A DNA stretch of 64,000 nucleotides, taken from assembly GCF_014295035.1 (NCBI RefSeq), contig NZ_CP060404.1, positions 1,468,001 to 1,532,000 of the forward strand. The letters run 5' to 3'. Source of the DNA: Streptomyces buecherae (GTDB lineage: Bacteria > Actinomycetota > Actinomycetes > Streptomycetales > Streptomycetaceae). Shown here piece by piece: positions 1 to 6,904 of the stretch. A model generated the notes under the pieces. It worked only from the letters and a program-made list of their open reading frames with translations. It had not been told where the DNA came from and ran no database searches. Within the stretch, counting starts at the first letter, position 1. Each line of letters begins with the position of its first letter. The translations under genes were made by a program, and so were the position numbers.

Positions 1-69
1 TGGCGGGGGCCGGCCGGGTAGCGGCGGGGCGGGGCCGGCCGGTGGTGCGGCCGGTCCCGCGCTGCCGGG

Positions 70-1086
70 CTACAGGGCCTCGAAGCCCGGGATGACCTCC
101 TGGCCGTAGCCGTCGATGACGTGCTCGCGCGCGTCGTGCATCGCGTACACGGCGAACTGGTCGACGCCCAGGTCGCGCAGGGCGGCCAGGCGGGCGATGT
201 GGGCACGCGGCGGGCCGATGAGGCAGAAGCGGTCGACGATCTCGTCGGGGACGAACTCGGTGTCGGGGTTGTCGGCGCGGCCGTGGTGGGCGTAGTCGTA
301 ACCCGTGCGCCGCTCGATGTAGCCGGTGAGTTCGGCGGGGACCAGGTCGGAGTCCTGGCCGTAGCGGCTGACGAGGTCGGCGACGTGGTTGCCGACCATG
401 CCGCCGAACCACCGGCACTGCTGCCTGGCGTGCGCCAGCGCCTCGGGCGTGTCGTCGCACAGGTAGGCGGGCGCGGCGACACAGATCCTCACCTCGCGCG
501 GGTCGCGGCCGGCGTCGGCCGCCGCGTCGCGCACCGCCGTGACCATCCACTCCGTCAGCAACGGGTCGGCCAGTTGCAGGATGAACCCGTCGGCCTTCTG
601 CCCGGCCAGCGCCAGCGCCTTGGGCCCGTACGCCGCCATCCACACCGGCAGCCGGCCCCCGCGCACCCACGGCAGCCGCACCGTGGCGCCGTCCACCACC
701 GCCTCGCGCCCCTCGGCGAGGTCGCGCAGGGCGTCGATGCAGGTGCCGAGGGTGGCCAGGCTGCACGGGCGGCGGCCGGCGACGCGTAGCGCCGAGTCGC
801 CGCGGCCGATGCCGCACACGGTGCGGTTGCCGTACATCTCGTTGAGCGTGGCGAAGGTGGAGGCCGTCACCTCCCAGGTGCGGGTGCCCGGGTTGGTGAC
901 CATGGGGCCGACGATGAGGCGCTCGGTGTGTTCGAGCACCCGGCTGTGGATGACGAACGGCTCCTGCCACAGCACGGCGGAGTCGAACGTCCAGCCGTAG
1001 CGGAAGCCGTTGCGTTCGGCGCGCCGCATCAGGCCGACGGTCTGCGCGGCGGGTGGGTCGAGCTGCAAGACGAGGCCGAAGTCCAC
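70..1086 (-). CDS. LLM-class F420/flavin-dependent oxidoreductase
   Basis: The 338-aa product has the luciferase-like monooxygenase (TIM-barrel) pattern: an N-terminal GLVLQLDPP strand, a central GIGRGDSALR loop and a VWMAAYGPKAL segment typical of F420-dependent members. The GTG start at 1086 is supported by an AGGAGGG Shine-Dalgarno a few bases upstream. It is the last gene of the minus-strand set coding for beta-ureidopropionase, aminotransferase and dihydropyrimidinase, 72 bp after the dihydropyrimidinase stop. A family of LLM oxidoreductases is recurrently found beside hydantoinase/dihydropyrimidinase genes. Here it may replace dihydropyrimidine dehydrogenase or act on a related ring, but the substrate cannot be read from sequence. 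The family call is firm; the role is inferred from neighbours. Confidence 0.85.
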   Translation of the reverse strand: MDFGLVLQLDPPAAQTVGLMRRAERNGFRYGWTFDSAVLWQEPFVIHSRVLEHTERLIVGPMVTNPGTRTWEVTASTFATLNEMYGNRTVCGIGRGDSALRVAGRRPCSLATLGTCIDALRDLAEGREAVVDGATVRLPWVRGGRLPVWMAAYGPKALALAGQKADGFILQLADPLLTEWMVTAVRDAAADAGRDPREVRICVAAPAYLCDDTPEALAHARQQCRWFGGMVGNHVADLVSRYGQDSDLVPAELTGYIERRTGYDYAHHGRADNPDTEFVPDEIVDRFCLIGPPRAHIARLAALRDLGVDQFAVYAMHDAREHVIDGYGQEVIPGFEAL

Positions 1087-1158
1087 GGTGGCCCTCCTGA
1101 CGTGACGGGGTGGGGGTGGCCCGGCGGCCGGGGCCCGGAGGTGGCCGGGGCAGCCGGG

Positions 1159-2568
1159 CTAGTGCAGGTACGCGCAGGTGTCGCGCGGCACGTACCGGCC
1201 GTGGCCCGCGCGGCCGGTGAAGGTGCGCCGGTCGATGACGACCTCGCCGCGCGAGAGCACCGTCTCGCACCGGCCGGTGACCTCGCGGCCCTCGTACGCC
1301 GAGTAGTCCACGCTCATGTGGTGGGTGCGCGCGGAGATCACCTGGCTGGCCCGCGGGTCGTAGATGACCAGGTCGGCGTCGGAGCCGGGGGCGATGGTGC
1401 CCTTGCGCGGGTAGAGGCCGAACATCCGGGCCGGGGCCGCGCAGGCGATGTCGATCCAGCGGCGCCGCGAGATGTGGCCGTCGACCACCCCCTGGTGCAG
1501 CAGGTCCATCCGGTGCTCCACGCCGGGCAGCCCGTTGGGGATCTTCGAGAAGTCGCCGCGGCCCAGCTCCTTCTGGCCCGCGAAGCAGAACGGGCAGTGG
1601 TCGGTCGAGACCACCTGGAGGTCGTCGGTACGCAGGCCGCGCCAGAGCGCGGCCTGGTGCTCGCGGGGCCGCAGCGGCGTGCTGCACACGTACTTGGCGC
1701 CCTCGAAGTCCGGCTCGGCCAGGTTGTCGACGGACAGGAACAGGTACTGCGGGCAGGTCTCGCCGAAGACCGGCAGCCCCGCGTCCCTGGCCCGCGCCAG
1801 CTCCGCGAGCGCCTCGGCGGCGGAGACGTGCACCACGTACAGCGGGCAGTCGGCGACCCGGGCCAGCGCGATGGCCCGGTGCGTGGCCTCCGCCTCCAAC
1901 AGGGTCCTGCGGACCTCGCCGTGGTGGCGCGGGTCGGTGCGGCCCTCGGCGACGGCCTGCTCGACCAGGACGTCGATGGCCGGGCCGTTCTCGGCGTGCA
2001 TCATGACCAGCCCGCCGTTGCGGGCGCCGTGCTGCATGGCGCGCAGTATCTGACCGTCGTCGCTGTAGAACACGCCGGGATAGGCCATGAACAGCTTGAA
2101 CGAGGTGACGCCCTCGGCGACGAGCAGGTCCATCTCGCGCAGGGAGCGCTCGTTGACGTCGGAGACGATCATGTGGAAGGCGTAGTCGATGGCGCAGTTG
2201 CCCTGCGCCTTGGCGTGCCAGCCGTCCAGGCCGTCGCGCAGCGTGTAGCCCCGGGACTGCACGGCGAAGTCGACGAGGGTGGTGGTGCCGCCCCAGGCGG
2301 CGGCGGTGGTGCCCGAGGCGAAGGTGTCGCTGGAGAACGTGCCGCCGAACGGGAACTCCAGGTGGGTGTGGGCGTCCACACCGCCCGGGATGACGTACCT
2401 GCCGCGCGCGTCGATCTGCCGCGCCGCGCTCCACCCGGCCGCGAACTCGGTCTCCGGCGCGGCCACGGCCACCACCCGGCCGTCCTCGATCAGCACGTCG
2501 GCGTGGACCTCGTCGGCCGCCGTGACGACGAGCCCGCCACGGACGACGGTACGGCTGGCTTCGCTCAT
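1159..2568 (-). CDS. hydA: Dihydropyrimidinase (D-hydantoinase)
   Basis: This 469-aa amidohydrolase hydrolyses dihydrouracil or dihydrothymine to N-carbamoyl-beta-amino acids, step 2 of reductive pyrimidine breakdown. The metal site is readable: the DAHTH pair near residue 65, a TSFKLFMAYPG segment with the lysine that is carboxylated in this family, histidines in MMHAEN and YVVHVSAAE, and the STDHCPF aspartate. The length is normal. The ATG at 2568 overlaps the stop of the upstream aminotransferase by four bases (ATGA), so translation is coupled. With the adjacent beta-ureidopropionase this is more likely a catabolic dihydropyrimidinase than an isolated hydantoinase. Confidence 0.93.
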   Translation of the reverse strand: MSEASRTVVRGGLVVTAADEVHADVLIEDGRVVAVAAPETEFAAGWSAARQIDARGRYVIPGGVDAHTHLEFPFGGTFSSDTFASGTTAAAWGGTTTLVDFAVQSRGYTLRDGLDGWHAKAQGNCAIDYAFHMIVSDVNERSLREMDLLVAEGVTSFKLFMAYPGVFYSDDGQILRAMQHGARNGGLVMMHAENGPAIDVLVEQAVAEGRTDPRHHGEVRRTLLEAEATHRAIALARVADCPLYVVHVSAAEALAELARARDAGLPVFGETCPQYLFLSVDNLAEPDFEGAKYVCSTPLRPREHQAALWRGLRTDDLQVVSTDHCPFCFAGQKELGRGDFSKIPNGLPGVEHRMDLLHQGVVDGHISRRRWIDIACAAPARMFGLYPRKGTIAPGSDADLVIYDPRASQVISARTHHMSVDYSAYEGREVTGRCETVLSRGEVVIDRRTFTGRAGHGRYVPRDTCAYLH

Positions 2569-3941
2569 GAGGCGTGGTTCCCTTCCGCGTCGGTCCGGAT
2601 GGACGGGTCGGCGGCCGTGGCCCGCAGCGCGGCCTCAAGGATGGCCGCGCCCTCGTCGGCCTCGGCGACGGTGAGGGTCAGCGGCGGGGCGACGCGCAGC
2701 ACGCTGCCGTGGTGGCCGCCGCCCTTACCGATCAGCAGCCCGCCCTCGCGCGCCGCTTCGAGGACCGCCGACGCGGCCCGTGGGTGCGGCTCCTGGCTGC
2801 CGGGCCGCACCAGTTCGACGCCGATCATCAGGCCGCGCCCGCGCACCTCGCGCACCAGGTCGAGCCCGGCCGTGGCCGCCCGCAGCCGCTCGATGAGCAG
2901 CCCACCGACCCGGCGGGCGTTGCGCTGCAGGTCGTGGTCGATGAGGTAGCCGAGGTTGGCGAGCGCCGCGGCCATGGTGACCGGGCTGCCGCCGAAGGTG
3001 GAGATGGAGTTCGCGTTTAGGCAGTCCATGATCTCGGCGCGGCCCACCACGCCGCCGACGGACATGCCGTTGCCGATGCCCTTGGCGAAGGTCAACAGGT
3101 CGGGCGGGCCGCTGCCGGCGTGCGCCTGCCAGCCCCAGAAGTGGTCCCCGGTGCGGCCCCAGCCGGTCTGCACCTCGTCGCTGATCCACAGGATGCCGTG
3201 CCGGTCGAGGACCTCGCGGAAGGCCGCGTACAGCCCGTCCGGCGGCGAGGTGAAGCCGCCCACGCCCTGGATCGGCTCGGCGATCAGCGCCGCGACCCGG
3301 CCGTGCGCCTGCCCGAGCAGGTCCGTGAGGTCGGCCACGCACGCCTCGACGAACCGCTCGTCGGTGAGGCGGGCGAACGGGCCACGGGAGCGCACCCCGC
3401 CGTGCGCGAACAGCGTGTGCAGCGGGGAGGCGCCGGTGGGCGACCAGTCGCGGTTGCCGGTGACGCCGACGGTGGAGAACGACCGGCCGTGGTAGCTGTT
3501 GCGCATCGCCAGCACCTGCTGGGAGCCGCGGGCCGCGGTGGCGAGCAGCAGGGCGGAGTCGTTGGCCTCGGTGCCCGACGTGGTGAAGAAGACCCGGGCG
3601 TCGGGGATGCCGGAGAGCTGCGCGATCCGCTCGGCCAGCTCCACCATGGGCCGGCTCAGGTAGAGCGTCGAGGTGTGCGCGATGCGTCCGACCTGTTCGC
3701 TGACGGCCCGGGTGACCTCGGGCAGCGCGTGCGCGGTCATGGTCGTGAGGATGCCGCCGAAGAAGTCCAGGTAGCGCCGCCCCTCGGCGTCCCAGACGTG
3801 CCGGCCCCGGCCGTGCGTCAGCTCGATGGGCTGGTCGTAGTTGAGGGCGAGCCACGCGGGCAGCACGGCCCGGTGCCGCCGCAGCAGGTCCGCGTGGGCG
3901 CCGGGTGGCCGGGGCGGTGGGTCTTCGGGGCGCGCGGTCAC
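2565..3941 (-). CDS. Class III PLP-dependent aminotransferase (beta-alanine/3-aminoisobutyrate type)
   Basis: The product is 458 aa from the GTG at 3941, which overlaps the upstream nitrilase stop by four bases (GTGA). The open frame runs further upstream, but that extension lies inside the nitrilase gene in another frame and is not coding. Class III features are visible: FFTTSGTEANDSA for cofactor phosphate binding, WISDEVQTGWGRTG with the PLP-ring aspartate, and LLTFAKGIGNG with the Schiff-base lysine. Context suggests it removes the amino group of beta-alanine or 3-aminoisobutyrate made by the neighbouring hydrolases. AGXT2-like transaminases are the closest type I recognise. Confidence 0.9.
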   Translation of the reverse strand: MTARPEDPPPRPPGAHADLLRRHRAVLPAWLALNYDQPIELTHGRGRHVWDAEGRRYLDFFGGILTTMTAHALPEVTRAVSEQVGRIAHTSTLYLSRPMVELAERIAQLSGIPDARVFFTTSGTEANDSALLLATAARGSQQVLAMRNSYHGRSFSTVGVTGNRDWSPTGASPLHTLFAHGGVRSRGPFARLTDERFVEACVADLTDLLGQAHGRVAALIAEPIQGVGGFTSPPDGLYAAFREVLDRHGILWISDEVQTGWGRTGDHFWGWQAHAGSGPPDLLTFAKGIGNGMSVGGVVGRAEIMDCLNANSISTFGGSPVTMAAALANLGYLIDHDLQRNARRVGGLLIERLRAATAGLDLVREVRGRGLMIGVELVRPGSQEPHPRAASAVLEAAREGGLLIGKGGGHHGSVLRVAPPLTLTVAEADEGAAILEAALRATAADPSIRTDAEGNHAS

Positions 3942-4780
3942 GGCCGCACCAGCCCGGTGTACGCGTCCGGGCGGCGGTCGCGGTAGAACGCCCACTGCTG
4001 GCGCACCTCGTCGATGAGGCCGAAGTCCAGGTCCCGTACGAGCAGTTCCTCGGCCGTGTCGCTGGCGGGCGCGCCGACCAACTGGCCGCGCGGGTCCGCG
4101 AAGTAGGAGGTGCCGTAGAAGTCGTTGTCGCCGTACCTCTCCATGCCGACGCGGTTGATGGCGGCGACGAAGTACGCGTTGGCGACGGCCGCGGCGGGCT
4201 GTTCCAGGCGCCACAGGTGCGCGGAGAGGCCGCGGGCGGTGGCGGAGGGGTTGTAGACGAGTTGCGCGCCGCCGAGCCCGAGTTCCCGCCAGCCCTCGGG
4301 GAAGTGCCGGTCGTAGCAGATGGTGACGCCGACCTTGCCGACGGCGGTGTCGAAGACGGGCCAGCCCAGGTTGCCCGGCCGGAAGTAGAACTTCTCCCAG
4401 AACCCCCTGAGCTGCGGGATGTGGTGCTTGCGGTACTTGCCGAGGAAGCTGCCGTCGGCGTCGATGACGGCGGCGGTGTTGTAGTACACGCCGGGCTGCT
4501 CGATCTCGAAGACGGGGGCGACGATCACCATGCCGGTCTCGCGGGCGAGTTCCCGCATTCGGGTGACGGTCGGCCCGTCCGGTACGGGCTCCGCCCAGCG
4601 GTAGTGCTCGGGCTCCTGCACCTGGCAGAAGTACGGGGCGTTGAAGACCTCCTGGAAGCCGATCACCTGGGCGCCCCGCTCGGCGGCCCGGCGGGCGTGC
4701 TCCTCGTGCCCCGCGATCATCGTCTCCGTGTCGCCCGTCCAACTCGCCTGCACCAGCGCGGCACGCACAACAGTGGCCAT
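3938..4780 (-). CDS. Beta-ureidopropionase (nitrilase superfamily)
   Basis: This 280-aa carbon-nitrogen hydrolase has the Glu-Lys-Cys triad in place: Glu44 in GFQEVFNAPYF, Lys118 in GKYRKHHIP and Cys155 in VTICYDRHFPE. The ATG at 4780 is chosen over an in-frame upstream start at 4888 because GAAGGAG lies just before it and nitrilase homology begins there. It should hydrolyse N-carbamoyl-beta-alanine to beta-alanine, CO2 and ammonia, consistent with the dihydropyrimidinase two genes on. It is the first gene of the operon, so the promoter should lie in 4781-4926. A broader amidase role is possible. The PKS starter pathway 19 kb away needs an amide hydrolase, but I see no direct link. Confidence 0.9.
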   Translation of the reverse strand: MATVVRAALVQASWTGDTETMIAGHEEHARRAAERGAQVIGFQEVFNAPYFCQVQEPEHYRWAEPVPDGPTVTRMRELARETGMVIVAPVFEIEQPGVYYNTAAVIDADGSFLGKYRKHHIPQLRGFWEKFYFRPGNLGWPVFDTAVGKVGVTICYDRHFPEGWRELGLGGAQLVYNPSATARGLSAHLWRLEQPAAAVANAYFVAAINRVGMERYGDNDFYGTSYFADPRGQLVGAPASDTAEELLVRDLDFGLIDEVRQQWAFYRDRRPDAYTGLVRP

Positions 4781-4926
4781 GAGCTGCTCCTTCGTCGGGC
4801 CGTCAGCCAGAGGTGGACCAGTGCTCCACACGCGTAGATCACGTGAGGATGCGACCGTAAGGCCCGTCACGGACGGTGGCAAGACCATCGGCGGTGAGCG
4901 ACGAAGTCGATCACATTCCGGGCCTG

Positions 4927-6561
4927 TCAGGTGATATCGGGGAGGCCGTGCGCGCCCGTCATGCGCAGGGCGTGCACCGTGTCGCGGTAGTGGCGCGCCG
5001 AGACCGTGCCGGCGGCTTCGAGCAGCGGGGCCAGCAGCGCGGCGCGCCCGTCAGCCACCACCCGGGCCGCCTCCGCGCCGCCACGCGTCCGGACCAGCGC
5101 GGCGAGCAGCGCGACCACCAGTGGCCGGCACCCGGACGCGCCGAGCGCGCCGGCCACCTGTGCCACCTCGGCGACGGGCCGCGCGGCGCCCTGACGCAGC
5201 AGCAGCCGGCAGTCCCGCTCGCGGCCGGCCGCGTCGAGCGCGGCGAGGGCGGCGGCCAGGCGGGGCGGCGGCAGGAAGGCGACCTCCCACAGCAGCGTCG
5301 CCACGTCGGCGTCGAGCCCCTCCGCCGCCAACGCCCACGCCAGCAACGGAAGTCGCGTCGCGGGCCACCCGGCGCTCTCGCACAGCACGGCGTGCGCCTC
5401 GCCGCTGCTGCCGGCCCTCCGAAGCCGCGCCACGCGCGCCGCGACCCCGGCCACCACGCGCCGCTCGGCGAGCGAGCCGACCACGGACGGATCGGCGGCG
5501 GGTGACTGCGTGGCGGGTGACTGCGTGGCGGGTGACTGCGTGGCGGGTGACTGCGTGGCGGGTGACTGCGTGGCGGGTGACTGCGTGGCGGGTGACTGCG
5601 TGGCGGGCGGGCCGGCGGCGGACGGATCGGCGGCGGGGTCGGCGGCGCGGGCGTCGTCCGCGAGGCCGGGGACGTCCCCCACGGGGGCGTTCGGGCCCCC
5701 GGGCGCGCGTCCCGCGTCCGGTGGCGGTGCGCCGGCCGGGCCAGTCGCGGGAGCCTCGGCCAGGCTCGGGGTCAGAGTCGGAGCCGGGGCCAGAGTCGGG
5801 CCGAACGCGGGCTCGGGGGCCGGAGACGAGGCCGGGGCCGGTCTCTGGGCGGGGATCGGGGCCGGGGCGGGGGTCTGGCCCCGGCTCTGGGCGGGGTCCG
5901 CCGCGCTCGGGGCCGGGCCCTCTGCCGCGTCCGAGGCGGGGGTCTGGCCCCGGCTCTGGGCGGGGTCCGCCGTGCTCGGGGCCGGGCCCTCTTCCGGGCC
6001 CGGGGCGGGGGCGAGACGGGCCCGGAGTTCGGCGCAGCGCGCGCTCGCGCGGTGCCAGTCGTCCCAGGCCCAGGCGATGTCCGCGGCGTACCGCTCGGCC
6101 GCCTCGTCGCCTCGCTGGCGCCGCGCGGCGTGCGCGGCGGCGACCAGTTGGCGCTGGCGGCGGCGCGCGCGGTCGCCCTCGGCCGCCATGGCGGCGAACC
6201 GCTCGCGCAGTACGGCCCGGCTGCCGGGCCTGGCGTCGAAGGCGGCGGTCGCGGCCCGGTACAGCCACCGGGCCCGCTCGGTGGCGCTGTGCGCGGTGGC
6301 CGGGCCGCGCAGTGCGGCCAGGTCGTGCAGGAGCGCCTCGACCACGTCCCAGGGCGGGATTTCCCGACCGTCGAGACAGTCGGCCAGCCCCCGCGGGTCG
6401 CGCTCGGCGAAGACCTCGTACCAGCCGGCGTGCGCGTCGAGGACCCGGGTCAGCGCGCGCAGGAACCGTGCCAGGGCGGCCACTTCGGTCAGCCCCGCCG
6501 GATCGACGGGCCCGGCCGGATCGGCCGCGGCGGCCGGTTCGCGGTCGTTGGGGCGCCTCAT
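4927..6561 (-). CDS. Unknown actinomycete protein with Pro/Ala-rich repeat linker
   Basis: The 544-aa product matches no function I know. The ATG at 6561 has a GGAGGG ribosome site directly upstream; the frame opens further upstream without support. Residues about 25-175 form a helical domain rich in Trp, Arg and Ala, with WYEVFAERDPRGLADCLDGRE and PPWDVVEALLHDL-type motifs seen in Streptomyces hypothetical proteins. A disordered Pro/Ala/Gly linker follows, containing two copies of a 23-residue repeat and seven copies of a five-residue ATQSP-type repeat. The C-terminal ~170 residues are helical and resemble Ala/Leu tandem helical repeats. There is no signal peptide or membrane segment. It lies upstream of the pyrimidine operon on the same strand, but 146 bp separate them. 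Confidence 0.7.
   Translation of the reverse strand: MRRPNDREPAAAADPAGPVDPAGLTEVAALARFLRALTRVLDAHAGWYEVFAERDPRGLADCLDGREIPPWDVVEALLHDLAALRGPATAHSATERARWLYRAATAAFDARPGSRAVLRERFAAMAAEGDRARRRQRQLVAAAHAARRQRGDEAAERYAADIAWAWDDWHRASARCAELRARLAPAPGPEEGPAPSTADPAQSRGQTPASDAAEGPAPSAADPAQSRGQTPAPAPIPAQRPAPASSPAPEPAFGPTLAPAPTLTPSLAEAPATGPAGAPPPDAGRAPGGPNAPVGDVPGLADDARAADPAADPSAAGPPATQSPATQSPATQSPATQSPATQSPATQSPATQSPAADPSVVGSLAERRVVAGVAARVARLRRAGSSGEAHAVLCESAGWPATRLPLLAWALAAEGLDADVATLLWEVAFLPPPRLAAALAALDAAGRERDCRLLLRQGAARPVAEVAQVAGALGASGCRPLVVALLAALVRTRGGAEAARVVADGRAALLAPLLEAAGTVSARHYRDTVHALRMTGAHGLPDIT
5497..5601. repeat. 15-bp perfect tandem repeat, 7 copies, in frame
   Basis: The unit GGCGGGTGACTGCGT is repeated seven times without a mismatch. 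Because 15 is a multiple of three, copy-number changes keep the frame and add or remove five residues (ATQSP type) from the linker of the host protein. This is a likely length-polymorphic locus. Confidence 0.95.
5871..5992. repeat. 69-bp direct repeat inside the same linker
   Basis: A block starting at 5871 recurs at 5940, a spacing of 69 bp (23 codons). At least 53 bases match with one visible mismatch. Both copies are translated as an EGPAPS..DPAQSRGQTPA segment, so the duplication extends the disordered linker in frame. Confidence 0.85.
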
Positions 6562-6904
6562 CCCTCCCCCTCCGTCGTGCCACCGGCGCGCCGTGGGGCA
6601 CGGGCCGCGGCACGAGGCCGCGAGGGCGACGGTGGCAGGAACAGCGAGCGCGCGCCGGGTCGCGCCGGGCGGGGTGCCCCCCACTCCCCCGTCCGGCGTG
6701 GCCCGACACGCCGTGGCCCCTGGCGCGGGGCGACTACCGGCCCCGGTGCGGGGCGGCTACGTCGTACGGCGGTCGCGGGGCGGTGCCGGGGCGGCCGGCC
6801 GGCGCCCGGCGCGTACGGAGCACGCGCGCGGGGCCGGGCCGGTCGGGCGTCACGGGCGGACGGCGCCGGCCGGGGGTCGTCGGCCGGCGCCGCCGCCGGT
6901 GGCG
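6562..6904. other. Gene-free stretch between ggt and the repeat protein
   Basis: These 343 very GC-rich bases lie between two minus-strand genes. The right end holds the ggt terminator hairpin and the left end the ribosome site of the repeat-protein gene. A promoter for that gene should lie here, but I see no convincing -10/-35 pair and no supportable small ORF. Confidence 0.6.
6861..6892 (-). terminator. Hairpin after gamma-glutamyltransferase
   Basis: A perfect 11-bp stem (6861-6871 with 6882-6892) with a 10-base loop sits 12 bases past the ggt stop codon. There is no U-tract, as is usual in Streptomyces terminators. Confidence 0.65.

Noticed and set aside
1755..1765. ACP of the final PKS inactive because of GFNSL
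   Set aside because: Positions here are protein residues of the 35380-41706 PKS. The pantetheine-bearing serine is present; Asn for Asp before it occurs in working ACPs and is not evidence of inactivity.
3942..4742. Upstream extension of the aminotransferase frame to a 725-aa protein
   Set aside because: The added part is Arg/Pro/Gly shadow sequence lying over the nitrilase gene in another frame. The GTG overlapping the nitrilase stop fits both homology and coupling.
5497..5601. CRISPR-like array
   Set aside because: The units are contiguous 15-mers with no spacers, inside a coding frame, and no cas genes are present.
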